Positions 14,731 through 23,447 of a stretch of DNA of 64,000 bases are shown here, in pieces (within the stretch, counting starts at the first letter, position 1; every line of letters starts with the position of its first letter). The DNA is taken from contig CALBHK010000018.1 in NCBI GenBank assembly GCA_937894565.1, forward strand, positions 1 to 64,000. Direction: 5' to 3'. The translations under genes and the position numbers were made by a program. Below the pieces are notes generated by a model that was not told where the DNA came from, searched no databases, and saw nothing but the letters and a program-made list of their open reading frames with translations. Origin of the DNA: an uncultured Chlamydiae bacterium. GTDB taxonomy: Bacteria > Chlamydiota > Chlamydiia > Chlamydiales > CALBHK01.

Positions 14731-15227
14731 ACGTCCCTCAGCTTTTTCGTGTTCAATGTTTTTTTAAGTGAAAAGTTTTCTTCAAGCTTTGCGCCTTCGA
14801 CATGAATCCCAGACTTTAAATCGTCATAGATTTTAGTTTTGTCTGGTTCGTGTACAACCTTAGTCCGCAAATATAAATCATGGAGCTTTGTTTCGTCGTC
14901 AATTACGACTTTCGGCTTTGTTTTCTGTAGCTTAAATATAAAATTGTTACCCTCTAAATCCCCCAAGGCGGCACACGACTTTTTCAGCTCCGACTCAATA
15001 AAGCTTTGAGCGGCTTCAATCGTTTTTATTTTAGCGTCGATTTTCTTTTTAAAGTCTTTGAAATATTCAATCATATACTCAGAGCGATCCAAGAACAGCC
15101 CGGCATCATCTGCGCTTTGTGAAATCTCTAACATCATGTTGTTGATGTCTTCTGTGATCTCTCCTTCTAATAGTTCAAGCTCATTTTGCAGCGACATTGC
15201 TTTTTGAGAAATTAAAGCGGGTTTCAT
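14727..15227 (-). CDS. Siphovirus Gp157-family protein
   Basis: 166 residues. Coiled-coil N-terminal half (LQNELELLEGEITEDI, FKKKIDAKIKTIEAAQSFIE) and the conserved C-terminal part (NNFIFKLQKTKPKVVID, LHDLYLRTKVVHEPDKTKIYDDL). Gp157 proteins sit with recombinases and were linked to phage resistance in Streptococcus thermophilus. The mechanism is unknown. ATGA-type overlaps join it to both neighbours. Confidence 0.88.
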   Translation of the reverse strand: MKPALISQKAMSLQNELELLEGEITEDINNMMLEISQSADDAGLFLDRSEYMIEYFKDFKKKIDAKIKTIEAAQSFIESELKKSCAALGDLEGNNFIFKLQKTKPKVVIDDETKLHDLYLRTKVVHEPDKTKIYDDLKSGIHVEGAKLEENFSLKKTLNTKKLRDV

Positions 15228-15502
15228 TAAATAGCCTCCTCTGGTTTAATGAAGGTGTCTTTAGAGCCAGCGCAAGCGTCGCTTTCAAGCGCCGTTTGGT
15301 ATAGATTCCACGCTTTCACAGTGAGCTTTTCTTCTGGCGTTTGGTTTTTAGAAGAGATTCGAACCTTGCTAAGATCCATTAACCAATGTGTTAAGTCACA
15401 ATGGTCATTTAAAGCGTCGATATAAACTAAAACGCGGCAAATTCCCTCGTCGTCGTATTCAATCATCAAATTTTCGTCTTTATCTGAAAACTCTTTGCTC
15501 AT
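15227..15502 (-). CDS. Hypothetical acidic protein, first gene of the phage B leftward operon
   Basis: 91 residues, strongly acidic (EFSDKDENLMIEYDDEG), with LDALNDH/CDLTHWLMDL-like helices and a KLTVKAWNLYQTALES helix. It is the first leftward gene after the control region at 15503-15634. First-operon genes often encode host-takeover proteins, but there is no specific evidence here. Confidence 0.62.
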   Translation of the reverse strand: MSKEFSDKDENLMIEYDDEGICRVLVYIDALNDHCDLTHWLMDLSKVRISSKNQTPEEKLTVKAWNLYQTALESDACAGSKDTFIKPEEAI

Positions 15503-15536
15503 TTGTTAGCCTTTCGTTTAAATTTGATACACAAGT

Positions 15537-15556
15537 ATTTGAAATCGTGTTCAAAT
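15537..15556. promoter_or_regulatory. Palindromic operator ATTTGAA-N6-TTCAAAT
   Basis: A perfect 7-bp inverted repeat with a 6-bp spacer in the divergent control region. Good candidate binding site for the XRE regulator encoded at 15635, repressing the leftward promoter. Confidence 0.6.
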
Positions 15557-15599
15557 TTCGTTTGAGTAACTTAAATATATAAACAGTGTAACTTACAGG

Positions 15600-15627
15600 T
15601 TGACAAAAGTCAAGCTCAAAGTTATAT
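15600..15627 (+). promoter_or_regulatory. Sigma70-like promoter for the Cro-like gene
   Basis: TTGACA at 15600-15605 followed after about 16 bp by TTATAT, just upstream of the ATG at 15635. The short leader leaves room for little more than a weak ribosome-binding site. Confidence 0.55.
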
Positions 15628-15634
15628 TGTAGAA

Positions 15635-15889
15635 ATGACAAAGAACGAAGTGAAAGTTTTAGACGCCTTTAAAATGAATCTTAAATTTCTTATGTTTGAG
15701 ATGAACTTAACTCCTGAGCAATTAGGCGAAAAGCTTGGGGGCATATCGCGCCAGAGCGTCTATAAGATTCTAAATAGTGACGACATGAAAACGAGCACAA
15801 TCGGCAAGGTTGCAAATGCCCTTGGTTACGAAGAAACCGATTTGACCGATCCCAATTTTAAACAAAAATATTTTAATAAAAAAGATTAA
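15635..15889 (+). CDS. Cro/CI-type XRE transcriptional regulator
   Basis: 84 residues. HTH near residues 16-62: LKFLMFEMNLTPEQLGEKLG, GGISRQSVYKILNSDD and TIGKVANALGYEETDL. Single-domain and short like Cro. It faces the leftward early operon across a 130-base region with a palindrome and probably controls both directions. Confidence 0.85.
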   Translation: MTKNEVKVLDAFKMNLKFLMFEMNLTPEQLGEKLGGISRQSVYKILNSDDMKTSTIGKVANALGYEETDLTDPNFKQKYFNKKD

Positions 15890-15929
15890 GCAAAACGCTA
15901 AACAGTCCGAATAAAACCTTGGAGGATTT

Positions 15930-16256
15930 ATGAGATTTGTTTTTTTTATTGCCTTGGCCCTGATGTTTTCATCGTGTGCTACAACTGCAAACTACGAAAA
16001 GACGCTAAAGTCTTGGGTTGGCGGAAAAGAAAATCAACTTATAATGTCGTGGGGGCTGCCTTCGTCTACCTATAAAACAGATGAGGGAAAGTTTTTGACC
16101 TATGATTTTCGTGGAAATACAACCTCAACGACAAATGAGGTTTATGGGTATTATTATACAAACACTCGAACACATTACTGTAAAACAACTTTTTTCATCG
16201 ACAACTCTGGACTTATAAAAAGCTATCAATATGAAGGCAGCTCATGCCGACAATAG
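15930..16256 (+). CDS. Small lipoprotein
   Basis: 108 residues. Signal peptide MRFVFFIALALMFSSC with lipobox SSC (Cys16). The mature part contains LMSWGLPSSTYKTDEGKFLTYDFRG and ends with paired Cys segments (HYCKTTFFID, GSSCRQ). The WGLPxxxY pattern resembles host outer-membrane lipoproteins of the SmpA/YfhG type. Ribosome-binding site TTGGAGG is strong. Possible envelope-modifying cargo. Confidence 0.72.
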   Translation: MRFVFFIALALMFSSCATTANYEKTLKSWVGGKENQLIMSWGLPSSTYKTDEGKFLTYDFRGNTTSTTNEVYGYYYTNTRTHYCKTTFFIDNSGLIKSYQYEGSSCRQ

Positions 16257-16263
16257 GCCATGA

Positions 16264-16413
16264 ATGACAGAAATGCTGTTAACCTTAGCCTTGTTTTATT
16301 ATTTAGGCCCTTGGTGGGCCATTGGGATTGTTTTTGTTTACATGATTGGCTCAATGATAATAACAACTTGGCAGATCACCAGCGACATCAAGAAAGAAAA
16401 AGATCGTAAATAA
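16264..16413 (+). CDS. Small membrane protein
   Basis: 49 residues: two hydrophobic stretches (MLLTLALFYYLGPWWAIGIV and VYMIGSMIITTW) with a Lys-rich tail (DIKKEKDRK). It starts seven bases after the lipoprotein's stop, with no strong ribosome-binding site, so translation coupling is likely. Function unknown. Confidence 0.5.
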   Translation: MTEMLLTLALFYYLGPWWAIGIVFVYMIGSMIITTWQITSDIKKEKDRK

Positions 16414-16426
16414 TTACGCAATAAAC

Positions 16427-16442
16427 GTGCATAAATATGCAC
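16427..16442. terminator. Palindrome between convergent genes
   Basis: GTGCAT-AAAT-ATGCAC is a perfect 6-bp stem between the ends of the rightward small membrane gene and the leftward metallopeptidase-like gene. The stem is short and has no clear U-run, so a weak terminator at best. Confidence 0.3.
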
Positions 16443-16735
16443 TATTTGAGTTTTCTAAACATTTGCCAAAGAGTGACAGCGTTCTCAGACATCACAAGAG
16501 CGTTGTTGTGACAAATCATTTCAATGAAGTTTGCGTCTATCGTAGTGTGATAAGTTCCAATTCGATCAAGCCATGAGTGGGTTAGCTCGTGAATTAAGAG
16601 ATAATATTTTTCGACCTCTTCTGGCCCTATTTTTATTTCAGAATTTTCTTGAATCCACTGAGCCGCTGCTTTTTTGTCTGGTGGTTCAATCAACTTAACA
16701 GATACTTTTTCGCCAAGAACATTTAATTTTTTCAC
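16442..16735 (-). CDS. HExxH-type metallopeptidase-like protein
   Basis: 97 residues. LLIHELTHSWLDRIG near residues 46-60 contains the HELTH zinc motif, with a downstream FIEMICHNNALV helix that could supply the third ligand. The size suits a minimal ImmA/IrrE-like or SprT-like domain. It is coupled to the phosphoesterase gene downstream of the promoter. Substrate unknown. Confidence 0.68.
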   Translation of the reverse strand: MKKLNVLGEKVSVKLIEPPDKKAAAQWIQENSEIKIGPEEVEKYYLLIHELTHSWLDRIGTYHTTIDANFIEMICHNNALVMSENAVTLWQMFRKLK

Positions 16736-16736
16736 G

Positions 16737-17492
16737 TTACCCTCGATACAATTTGCCGTTAACGACGCATGTATAGTTGTCTAAAATGTGTATTTTGTGA
16801 TGATAGAAATAGCCGGATTTATCATCGACAAAGACAAGACCAAAACCTAACTGCCACTGATGATGTGTTTTTACATAACCAAATATTTTATCGAGAGACT
16901 TATCGCCGAGCCAACCAACAGAAAAGCAAACGTGATTAGTGCCATCAAGACCAACCAAGTGCGACTCTTCAATGCGATGAATATGTCCATATAAGAGCGA
17001 ACAAAGAGCCTTTGATGCGGTAGCCTTTGCGCTTGATGCAAGCGGCTCATGTCGTGCGGTCAAGTATGAATTTAAAACTTTGTATCGCTGATTCGGGCCA
17101 TAATGAATATATTTCCAGTTTGAACGCTTGGAAATATTGAGTAAAAAATCAAACTGCGTAACACCGAAAAGCTCAGGGCACTTTGTGTTAATATATCTCT
17201 CAAACCTGTACTCGTGATTTCCTTGCAAATAGACTTTTTTCGTCTTAGGAAAAAGCTCATCAATTTCGTCAAGCCCTTTATTTACGTCATCAATCTCATC
17301 AATCAATGATGTAACCACTCCGGCGTCTTTTCCGTGACCCGTTAAGTTATAAATGTCTGCATAGTCTCCGAGAATAACAAGCTCATCAAGGCCGACATCC
17401 TTAAACACTTGAAGCATAAGAGCATAGGCCCGCTTGTCGTGAAATGGTCGGTGGGTGTCTGGAATAATCCCCGCGCATTTAAGCATTGTCAC
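16737..17492 (-). CDS. Calcineurin-like metallophosphoesterase
   Basis: 251 residues with the full metal-binding set in order: PDTH near residue 11, GDYAD near 42, GNHEYRFERY near 95, RHEP near 145, and YGHIHR near 168. Phages use such enzymes as DNA- or nucleotide-directed phosphatases or nucleases. The exact substrate cannot be told. It is the promoter-proximal gene of a two-gene leftward unit with the metallopeptidase-like gene. Confidence 0.88.
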   Translation of the reverse strand: MTMLKCAGIIPDTHRPFHDKRAYALMLQVFKDVGLDELVILGDYADIYNLTGHGKDAGVVTSLIDEIDDVNKGLDEIDELFPKTKKVYLQGNHEYRFERYINTKCPELFGVTQFDFLLNISKRSNWKYIHYGPNQRYKVLNSYLTARHEPLASSAKATASKALCSLLYGHIHRIEESHLVGLDGTNHVCFSVGWLGDKSLDKIFGYVKTHHQWQLGFGLVFVDDKSGYFYHHKIHILDNYTCVVNGKLYRG

Positions 17493-17611
17493 CTCTGTTA
17501 AAGCGTGACGACTTATTTTTTTATCATCTTGTTATAGATTGCAAACTAGACAAAAGATCAGATCAAAAACTATAAAAAGATTTTAGATTTAAAACATTCA
17601 AAAATTAAAGC

Positions 17612-17845
17612 ATGGAAACCGAAGCCCTCCCCCAGGACGAACTAATCATCATGCACCTAATGGACGACGAGCTCTTTCGTGAAAGCTTAGAAACAGAATA
17701 CGGGAAAATCATTAAAATGTATCCGGATTGGCGAACAGATCAACTCGTTTATGAGTTTTTAGATGGCTCTGCAAAGTATTCAATTTTAAGTGAGATCGTT
17801 AAGACGCTAAAAGACTTAGACTATTTGAATTCATTTCTCCACTGA
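17612..17845 (+). CDS. Hypothetical acidic protein
   Basis: 77 residues, METEALPQDELIIMHLMDDE, helical, with YPDWRTDQLVYEFLDGSAKY. Preceded by an AT-rich leader carrying TTGTTATAGATT at 17529. Its 3' end overlaps the opposite-strand gene by 15 bases. Function unknown. Confidence 0.55.
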   Translation: METEALPQDELIIMHLMDDELFRESLETEYGKIIKMYPDWRTDQLVYEFLDGSAKYSILSEIVKTLKDLDYLNSFLH

Positions 17846-18076
17846 ATCAATGGCCGAACGAATGAGCTTTTGAATGAGCTTACCGAGCTTTCGGCCTGAT
17901 AAATCCTGAAGCCTATCATATTTTTCTTTGTATTCCGGTTCCACCCAAATTGTAATGCCGCTTTGAGCTTTTCTGTAGCCTTCTTGAGATCCAGAAATGT
18001 CTAGGCTTTTGATCTCTGCGATTGCTGTTTCAATGCTTTCAATTCGGTTTTTTACATCATTCATTATTTTGAGCAT
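17831..18076 (-). CDS. Hypothetical protein, possible DNA-binding
   Basis: 81 residues: an N-terminal coiled coil (NRIESIETAIAEIKSLDI), then ITIWVEPEYKEKYDRLQDLS and RKLGKLIQKLIRSAID, which could be a ribbon-helix-helix-like end. It lies convergent with the gene at 17612 and divergent from the terminase operon. A regulator of late genes is possible. The start could be at 18064. Confidence 0.58.
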   Translation of the reverse strand: MLKIMNDVKNRIESIETAIAEIKSLDISGSQEGYRKAQSGITIWVEPEYKEKYDRLQDLSGRKLGKLIQKLIRSAIDSVEK

Positions 18077-18099
18077 AACTATTTTTTTAATAATTTAAA

Positions 18100-18116
18100 G
18101 TTATAACTAGGTTATA
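18100..18116 (+). promoter_or_regulatory. TTATAAC-TAG-GTTATAG element before the terminase operon
   Basis: A near-perfect palindrome 26 bases upstream of the small terminase ATG. Close versions occur before the portal gene (20359) and the gene at 27776. It contains a TATAGT -10-like hexamer but no matching -35, so it may be a phage-specific promoter or operator. Confidence 0.5.
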
Positions 18117-18142
18117 GTTCAATATTCTTGAAATATTGAAGC

Positions 18143-18625
18143 ATGGCAAAAAAAAAGACACAAGAACCGCGACCCGTAGGCAGACCAACAGACTACAAGC
18201 CCGAATATTGCGAGCAACTGATCGAATACTTTTCAGAGGATCCCTATAAAGAAGTGACAAAGGACGTAGTCACCAAGTCGGGCGATGTGATTCAGGTTAC
18301 ACAGAACGAAGCCTCAGACTTCAAATCCCTTGCGGCATTTGCAAATCGAATCAAGGTCCACAAAGACACGCTGCACGAATGGTCTAAGGTTCATCCTGAA
18401 TTTTCCGATGCCTATAAAAGGGCAAAGCAATATCAAGAAGAATGGCTGACAGTGAACGGCACCAAAGGACTGACAAATCCCGCGTTTAGCATTTTTACGG
18501 CTAAAAACGTGATCGACTGGCGCGACAAAAGAGACATTGAAGTCAAAGAGAAGCCTACAGAGAAAATGTCAGACGAAGAAATTCAAAAGCAAATCGAAGA
18601 ACTTAAGAAAAGGCTAGGCGAATGA
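18143..18625 (+). CDS. Terminase small subunit
   Basis: 160 residues. RPTDYKPEYCEQLIEYFSED, LAAFANRIKVHKDTLHEWSK (HTH-like) and SDAYKRAKQYQEEWL, then NPAFSIFTAKNVIDWRDKRD: the usual layout of phage small terminases that recognise packaging sites. Directly followed by the GroES-like gene and the large subunit. Confidence 0.88.
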   Translation: MAKKKTQEPRPVGRPTDYKPEYCEQLIEYFSEDPYKEVTKDVVTKSGDVIQVTQNEASDFKSLAAFANRIKVHKDTLHEWSKVHPEFSDAYKRAKQYQEEWLTVNGTKGLTNPAFSIFTAKNVIDWRDKRDIEVKEKPTEKMSDEEIQKQIEELKKRLGE

Positions 18626-18918
18626 AACCAAGTGAATTACGACTCATCAAAGACCGCATTTTAGTAAAACCAGACAAGGCGACTGATAAAATCGGCTCAA
18701 TCATCATTCCCGAAAAGTATCGTGATGAACAAGAAACGGGGACTGTCGTCGCTGCTGGTTCTGGTAGACTAAATCAAAAGACAGGCGAAAAAGTGCCGAT
18801 GATGACAAAAGTAGGCGACAAGATTTTGTTCAATGTTCGTCAGTTTGAAATCGTGAACTTAGAATCGACAGAATATTACGCATTGAATGATTCTGAAGTG
18901 CTGGCCGTAATTGGATAA
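18622..18918 (+). CDS. groES: Phage-encoded GroES-type co-chaperonin
   Basis: 98 residues with the Cpn10 fold: LRLIKDRILVKPDKATDKIG, SIIIPEKYRDEQETGTVVAAG, VGDKILFNV and YYALNDSEVLAVIG. The mobile loop (roughly 18-32) is present. It should cap host GroEL and help fold the coat protein, as T4 gp31 does. It overlaps TerS (ATGA) and TerL (TAATG), so it is translated together with the terminase. This is an unusual position for a chaperonin gene. Confidence 0.9.
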   Translation: MKPSELRLIKDRILVKPDKATDKIGSIIIPEKYRDEQETGTVVAAGSGRLNQKTGEKVPMMTKVGDKILFNVRQFEIVNLESTEYYALNDSEVLAVIG

Positions 18919-20354
18919 TGTCACGACAAGACAAGCTTAAACTTTTAGAACTACTCGAAGAAAAAGAGCGACGCAAGAAAACGCGAAAGCTATTTTCATA
19001 CTATCCAGACAGTGGACCGCTTCGCCGTGAGCTTTATGTTAAGCACATGGAGTTTTTCTCTGCCGGAAAATCGATTCTAGCCCGCGCCGCAATTGCCGGA
19101 AACCGCACAGGCAAAACAACGCTAAACGCATTTGAAACAACTTGTCACCTGACGGGGATTTATCCCGATTGGTGGGACGGCAGAAAATTCAACACGCCGG
19201 TCGATTGGTGGGCGGCATCTGACACGGGCGAAACAACACGCGACATCTTACAGCATGAGTTTCTTGGTAGGCTTGATGAGATAGGCACCGGAATGATTCC
19301 AAAGCATTTAATTATCGGTGAGCCATCAAGACGCAGAGGTATAGCTGACGCAATTGACACAGTTTTAATTAAGCACGCGAGCGGAGGCACAAGCACGCTT
19401 TCGTTTAAATCATACGATCAGGGCCGAGAGAAGTTTCAAGGAACTAAAAAGCACGGCGTATCGTTGGACGAAGAGCCAGACATGGGAGTTTACACCGAGT
19501 GTTTAACGCGTTTAACAGCGACAAAGCCAGGCGAAGAAGACGGAATCATGATTTGCACATTCACGCCTCTTTCGGGGATGTCTTCGGTGGTGTTAATGTT
19601 TTTAAACGAACCAAGCCCGCACAGATTTGTTTTAACAATGGGTTTTGATCACGTTCCACACTTGAGCCAATCAACAAAAGAAAAGCTTTTAGCCTCGTTT
19701 CCTCCACACGAAAGAGACGCGCGCGCCAATGGTACGCCACAACTGGGATCTGGCGCCATTTTTCCAATACCTGAATCAGACGTTTTTATTGACGACTTTC
19801 CGGTGCCAGATCATTGGCCAAAAGCTTACGGCTTAGACGTTGGCTGGAAAAAGACCGCTGCAATATGGGGCGCGTGGGATCGTGAAACCGACACGCTTTA
19901 TTTATACTCTGAATATTATAGAGGACAAGCAGAGCCAGAAGTTCACGCCAAAGGAATTAAAACTCGCGGCGACTGGATTCCCGGCGTAATTGATCCAGCA
20001 TCTCGTGGCAGATCGCAAATTGACGGAAGACAACTCATTCAGCAATACGTTGATTTAGGATTAAATCTTGACGTTGCGTTCAACGGGGTTGAGTCGGGCA
20101 TATTTGAAGTATGGCAAAGACTTTCTTCTGGAAGACTAAAAATATTTAAATCGCTCGTAAATTTTCAAGCTGAATTTAGATTGTATCGCAGAGACGACAA
20201 AGGGAAAGTTGTTAAAGACAACGATCACTTGCAAGACGCTAACAGATACCTAATTATGTCAGGACTTGAACGAGCTATCACAAAACCAAAACCTTACGAA
20301 CCAGACCAAGACGAATATTATTCTGGGGGTACGTCCGGCGGTTGGATGTCTTGA
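18918..20354 (+). CDS. Terminase large subunit
   Basis: 478 residues. Walker A AGNRTGKT near residues 60-67, Walker B VSLDEEPD near 181-188, C-motif region IMICTFTP, and an RNase H-like nuclease domain with YGLDVGWKKTAAIWG and PASRGRSQIDG. It is the ATP-driven packaging motor and headful nuclease. The family fits podovirus/P22-like packaging modules. Confidence 0.93.
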   Translation: MSRQDKLKLLELLEEKERRKKTRKLFSYYPDSGPLRRELYVKHMEFFSAGKSILARAAIAGNRTGKTTLNAFETTCHLTGIYPDWWDGRKFNTPVDWWAASDTGETTRDILQHEFLGRLDEIGTGMIPKHLIIGEPSRRRGIADAIDTVLIKHASGGTSTLSFKSYDQGREKFQGTKKHGVSLDEEPDMGVYTECLTRLTATKPGEEDGIMICTFTPLSGMSSVVLMFLNEPSPHRFVLTMGFDHVPHLSQSTKEKLLASFPPHERDARANGTPQLGSGAIFPIPESDVFIDDFPVPDHWPKAYGLDVGWKKTAAIWGAWDRETDTLYLYSEYYRGQAEPEVHAKGIKTRGDWIPGVIDPASRGRSQIDGRQLIQQYVDLGLNLDVAFNGVESGIFEVWQRLSSGRLKIFKSLVNFQAEFRLYRRDDKGKVVKDNDHLQDANRYLIMSGLERAITKPKPYEPDQDEYYSGGTSGGWMS

Positions 20355-20358
20355 TTTC

Positions 20359-20375
20359 TTATAACTAGATTATAG
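20359..20375 (+). promoter_or_regulatory. TTATAAC-TAG-ATTATAG element before the portal gene
   Basis: Second copy of the palindromic element, 26 bases upstream of the portal ATG, with one base changed from the copy at 18100. Confidence 0.48.
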
Positions 20376-20400
20376 TTTTCCACTGACAACAATTGATTGT

Positions 20401-22491
20401 ATGTCAGAAATTTCAGAACAAGAAGAGTCTACGAAGCACGAAGCTACTGAATCAGATGATCATGAGATTTTAGAGCAAATCAAGATCCATTTTAAAGCTG
20501 ATGAGGACGCTTGGCGCGATGTTCGTAAAGATGCTTTGGAAGACTGGAAATTCAGAGCGGGTGAGCAATGGCCCGAGCAGATTAAAAAAGAACGTGATAG
20601 CGACGACCGCCCCTGTCTTGTAATTAACAAGATGCCTCAATACATTAATCAAATCACAAACGAGCAGAGACAAAACCGTCCTGCTATCAAAATTTCTCCG
20701 GTCGATTCTTTCGCTGACGTTGAAACTGCTAAAGTTTTCCAAGGCATCATTAAGCACATAGAAAACTCTTCGAATGCTTCTGTAGCGTATGACAACGCAA
20801 CCGATGGGGCCGCAACAGGCGGTCTAGGTTATATCAGAGTAACGACAGACTATTGCGACGAAATGAGTTTCGATCAAGAAATTCAAATCAAACAAGTCTA
20901 TGACTGGGCCTCTGTTTACTTCGATGCTGCATCGAAAGAACCAGACGGTTCGGACGCAAATCACGCCTTTGTTCATCAAGAAATGTCAAAGGATGAATTT
21001 AAACGTGAATATCCAGACGCTAAGATGTCAACAATGTCCGATTGGACATCAATCGGTGATTCAGATGGCTGGATTTCTGACAACTCTTGCCGAGTGGCTG
21101 AGTATTTTTTTAGGAAACATAAAAAAGTAAAGATTTATCAAATTCAAGACTTATCAGGGCAGGTTTTTACTTTAAAAAAAGAAGAGCTTCCGAAAGACAA
21201 ATCAACTTACAAAATTTTAAATGAACGCGAAACCTTAGACAGTGAAATTCACTGGGTAAAAACAAACGGCTATGAAATTTTAGAAAAAACAATGTGGCCG
21301 GGTAAATGGATTCCAATTATTCCAGTATACGGCAAATCTCTAATGGTTGATGGTAAGCGAATCTTAGAGTCAGTCATTCGTCACGCTAAAGACTCTCAAC
21401 GAATGTATAACTATTTCACATCTACAGAGAGTGAAACCGTAGCGCTAGCGCCTAAAGCTCCGTTTATCGTGGCAGAGGGACAAGTTCCAAAAGAATTCGA
21501 AAACATTTGGAAGTCAGCAAATAGAAAAAACATTGCTTACCTACCTTACAAGCCAATTTCGGCAGGCGGTCAACTAGTTGGTGCGCCTCAAAGAAACGCT
21601 TACGAAGCTCCAATCCAAGCAATCACAGCAGCAAGACTGCAATCTAACGATGACATTAAAGCCACAACAGGCATTTACGATGCGTCTTTAGGAAATAAAT
21701 CAAACGAACAGTCAGGCATTGCAATCGCTCGGCGCAATGCTCAAGCGCAGACTTCAAACTTTCATTTTATCGATAATCTTAACCGCTCAATCCGTCATGT
21801 AGGCAAAATATTAGTGGATTTAATCCCAAAGATTTACGACACGGAGCGAGCGTTAAGAATTATCGGTGAAGATGGCACTGAAGAGGTCGTTACTGTTAAT
21901 ACGATTTTCGACGGAAAAAAGAAATACGATTTAGGCGCAGGAAAGTACGACGTAATCGTCGAGACTGGGCCAAGCTACGCGACTAAACGCCAAGAAGCTG
22001 CTGCTATGATGATTGAAATGGTCAAAGCATTCCCGGGCTTTGCGCAAATCGCTGGTGACTTAGTGGTTGGAAACATGGATTGGCCGGGTGCTAAAGAAAT
22101 GCAAACCCGAATCCGTAAATCATTGCCACCGGGATTAGTCGAAGAAAAAGAAGGCGCGGACATCCCTGACGAAGTTAAGGCGAAAATCGGTCAAATGGAG
22201 CAGATGATTCAACAATTGTCTGGCTCACTCACTCAAGCGACCGAAGCGCTTAAACAAAAGAAATTAGAAACCGAATCCAAAGAGCGCATCGAGACTTTAA
22301 AAGTCAACGCTCAATTGGAAATTGCAAAAGCACAAATTGAATCAAAAGAAGCTCTGGCTGGATTTCAGCAAGAAATGAGCACTTTAAATGACGACATTTT
22401 ACTAGTGAAACAAAGACTAGGTCTTTTGAATTTCGGCACTCCTATGAATAACGATGCTGGCGCAGAGCTGGCACCACAACAAGGAATGTAG
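20401..22491 (+). CDS. P22-type portal protein
   Basis: 696 residues. N-terminal blocks match P22-like portals: WPEQIKKERDSDDRPCLVIN, MPQYINQITNEQRQNRP and DNATDGAATGGLGYIRV. The long C-terminal helix (MEQMIQQLSGSLTQATEAL) resembles the portal barrel. It forms the dodecameric DNA channel at one vertex. Followed after four bases by the scaffold gene. Confidence 0.95.
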   Translation: MSEISEQEESTKHEATESDDHEILEQIKIHFKADEDAWRDVRKDALEDWKFRAGEQWPEQIKKERDSDDRPCLVINKMPQYINQITNEQRQNRPAIKISPVDSFADVETAKVFQGIIKHIENSSNASVAYDNATDGAATGGLGYIRVTTDYCDEMSFDQEIQIKQVYDWASVYFDAASKEPDGSDANHAFVHQEMSKDEFKREYPDAKMSTMSDWTSIGDSDGWISDNSCRVAEYFFRKHKKVKIYQIQDLSGQVFTLKKEELPKDKSTYKILNERETLDSEIHWVKTNGYEILEKTMWPGKWIPIIPVYGKSLMVDGKRILESVIRHAKDSQRMYNYFTSTESETVALAPKAPFIVAEGQVPKEFENIWKSANRKNIAYLPYKPISAGGQLVGAPQRNAYEAPIQAITAARLQSNDDIKATTGIYDASLGNKSNEQSGIAIARRNAQAQTSNFHFIDNLNRSIRHVGKILVDLIPKIYDTERALRIIGEDGTEEVVTVNTIFDGKKKYDLGAGKYDVIVETGPSYATKRQEAAAMMIEMVKAFPGFAQIAGDLVVGNMDWPGAKEMQTRIRKSLPPGLVEEKEGADIPDEVKAKIGQMEQMIQQLSGSLTQATEALKQKKLETESKERIETLKVNAQLEIAKAQIESKEALAGFQQEMSTLNDDILLVKQRLGLLNFGTPMNNDAGAELAPQQGM

Positions 22492-22494
22492 AGA

Positions 22495-23412
22495 ATGAAG
22501 AACGATTTTATTAGCACATCAACAACTGATGCACCTGTTGCGGCTCCGGCTGCTGGGGCAAAGGTTGAGGAAGTCGCTAAGGAAACAACCGATAAAGTTG
22601 AAGGCGTAGAATCTGGCGAAACCGCTGAGATCGAGGCTCAAGACGCTATCGAAACCGATCCCGAAGCTGAAGCCGAACTCACGGATGACGAAGGTGGCGA
22701 CGACGATCAAAAACCCGAAGAAGTAAAGCCTAAGAAAAAAGGCGGCTTTCAAAAAAAGCTTGAGCGTAAAGATCGAGAAATCGAACAGCTTAAGCAAATG
22801 TTAGCTCAACAACAGCAACCACAGACTCAAAAGCCTGCGGATAAACCTGTTGTCAACTCTGATGACCTAGAGCCGGATGTTGAAAAATATGAAAGTCTAA
22901 CCGACTTTTATAAAGATCATTCGCGATGGGCAGCTCGACAGGAAGTTAAAGCTTTCAAAAAAGAGCAGGAAGAAAGAGCAAAAGCCGAATCTGCAAAGTC
23001 AGCCGAACAAGCAAAGCTTTCAGATTTTCATAAACGCGAAGACGAATTTTCAAAAGCTGCGCCTGACTATCAAGAAATCATTGACGAAAACTCTGATTAC
23101 ATGGTGTCGGCTGGACTTAAAGAAGCTGTTTTAGCGTCTGAACATGGACCTGAAATCATCTACACACTTTTCAAGAATAAAACAGAATTAAACCGGATTA
23201 ATTCGCTTAATTTGGTTCAACAGGTTTTAGAGATTGGAAAATTAGAAGCAAAGCTTTCTAAATCGGAACAAAAACCAGAAGTAAAAACAAAAACCGCTGC
23301 GCCTCCACCTCCGAAACCAGTTGGAACTAGATCACCTGGAAAAGTCGTAAAAGACCCTAGTGATATGAGTCCAGACGAATATTTGGAGTACAGACGTAAG
23401 CAAAAAAAATAA
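22495..23412 (+). CDS. Scaffolding protein
   Basis: 305 residues, very acidic and Ala/Glu-rich N-terminus, a charged helical core (KKKGGFQKKLERKDREIEQL) and a C-terminal Lys/Pro-rich end. The composition and the position between portal and coat are those of P22-like scaffolds, which direct procapsid assembly and exit. There is little sequence conservation to rely on. Confidence 0.8.
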   Translation: MKNDFISTSTTDAPVAAPAAGAKVEEVAKETTDKVEGVESGETAEIEAQDAIETDPEAEAELTDDEGGDDDQKPEEVKPKKKGGFQKKLERKDREIEQLKQMLAQQQQPQTQKPADKPVVNSDDLEPDVEKYESLTDFYKDHSRWAARQEVKAFKKEQEERAKAESAKSAEQAKLSDFHKREDEFSKAAPDYQEIIDENSDYMVSAGLKEAVLASEHGPEIIYTLFKNKTELNRINSLNLVQQVLEIGKLEAKLSKSEQKPEVKTKTAAPPPPKPVGTRSPGKVVKDPSDMSPDEYLEYRRKQKK

Positions 23413-23417
23413 CTATT

Positions 23418-23434
23418 CCCGCATAACTAGCGGG
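23418..23434 (+). promoter_or_regulatory. Leader hairpin with ATAACTA loop before the coat gene
   Basis: CCCGC-ATAACTA-GCGGG is followed by CTAGGAG, the Shine-Dalgarno of the coat gene. The same loop and spacing recur at 32881-32897. It may stabilise or expose the ribosome-binding site of abundantly made proteins. Confidence 0.55.
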
Positions 23435-23447
23435 CTAGGAGCTTTCA

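Noticed and set aside
22519..22797. Minus-strand ORFs inside the structural genes (for example over scaffold, portal and ejection genes)
   Set aside because: All overlap well-supported late genes on the plus strand and encode no recognisable domain.
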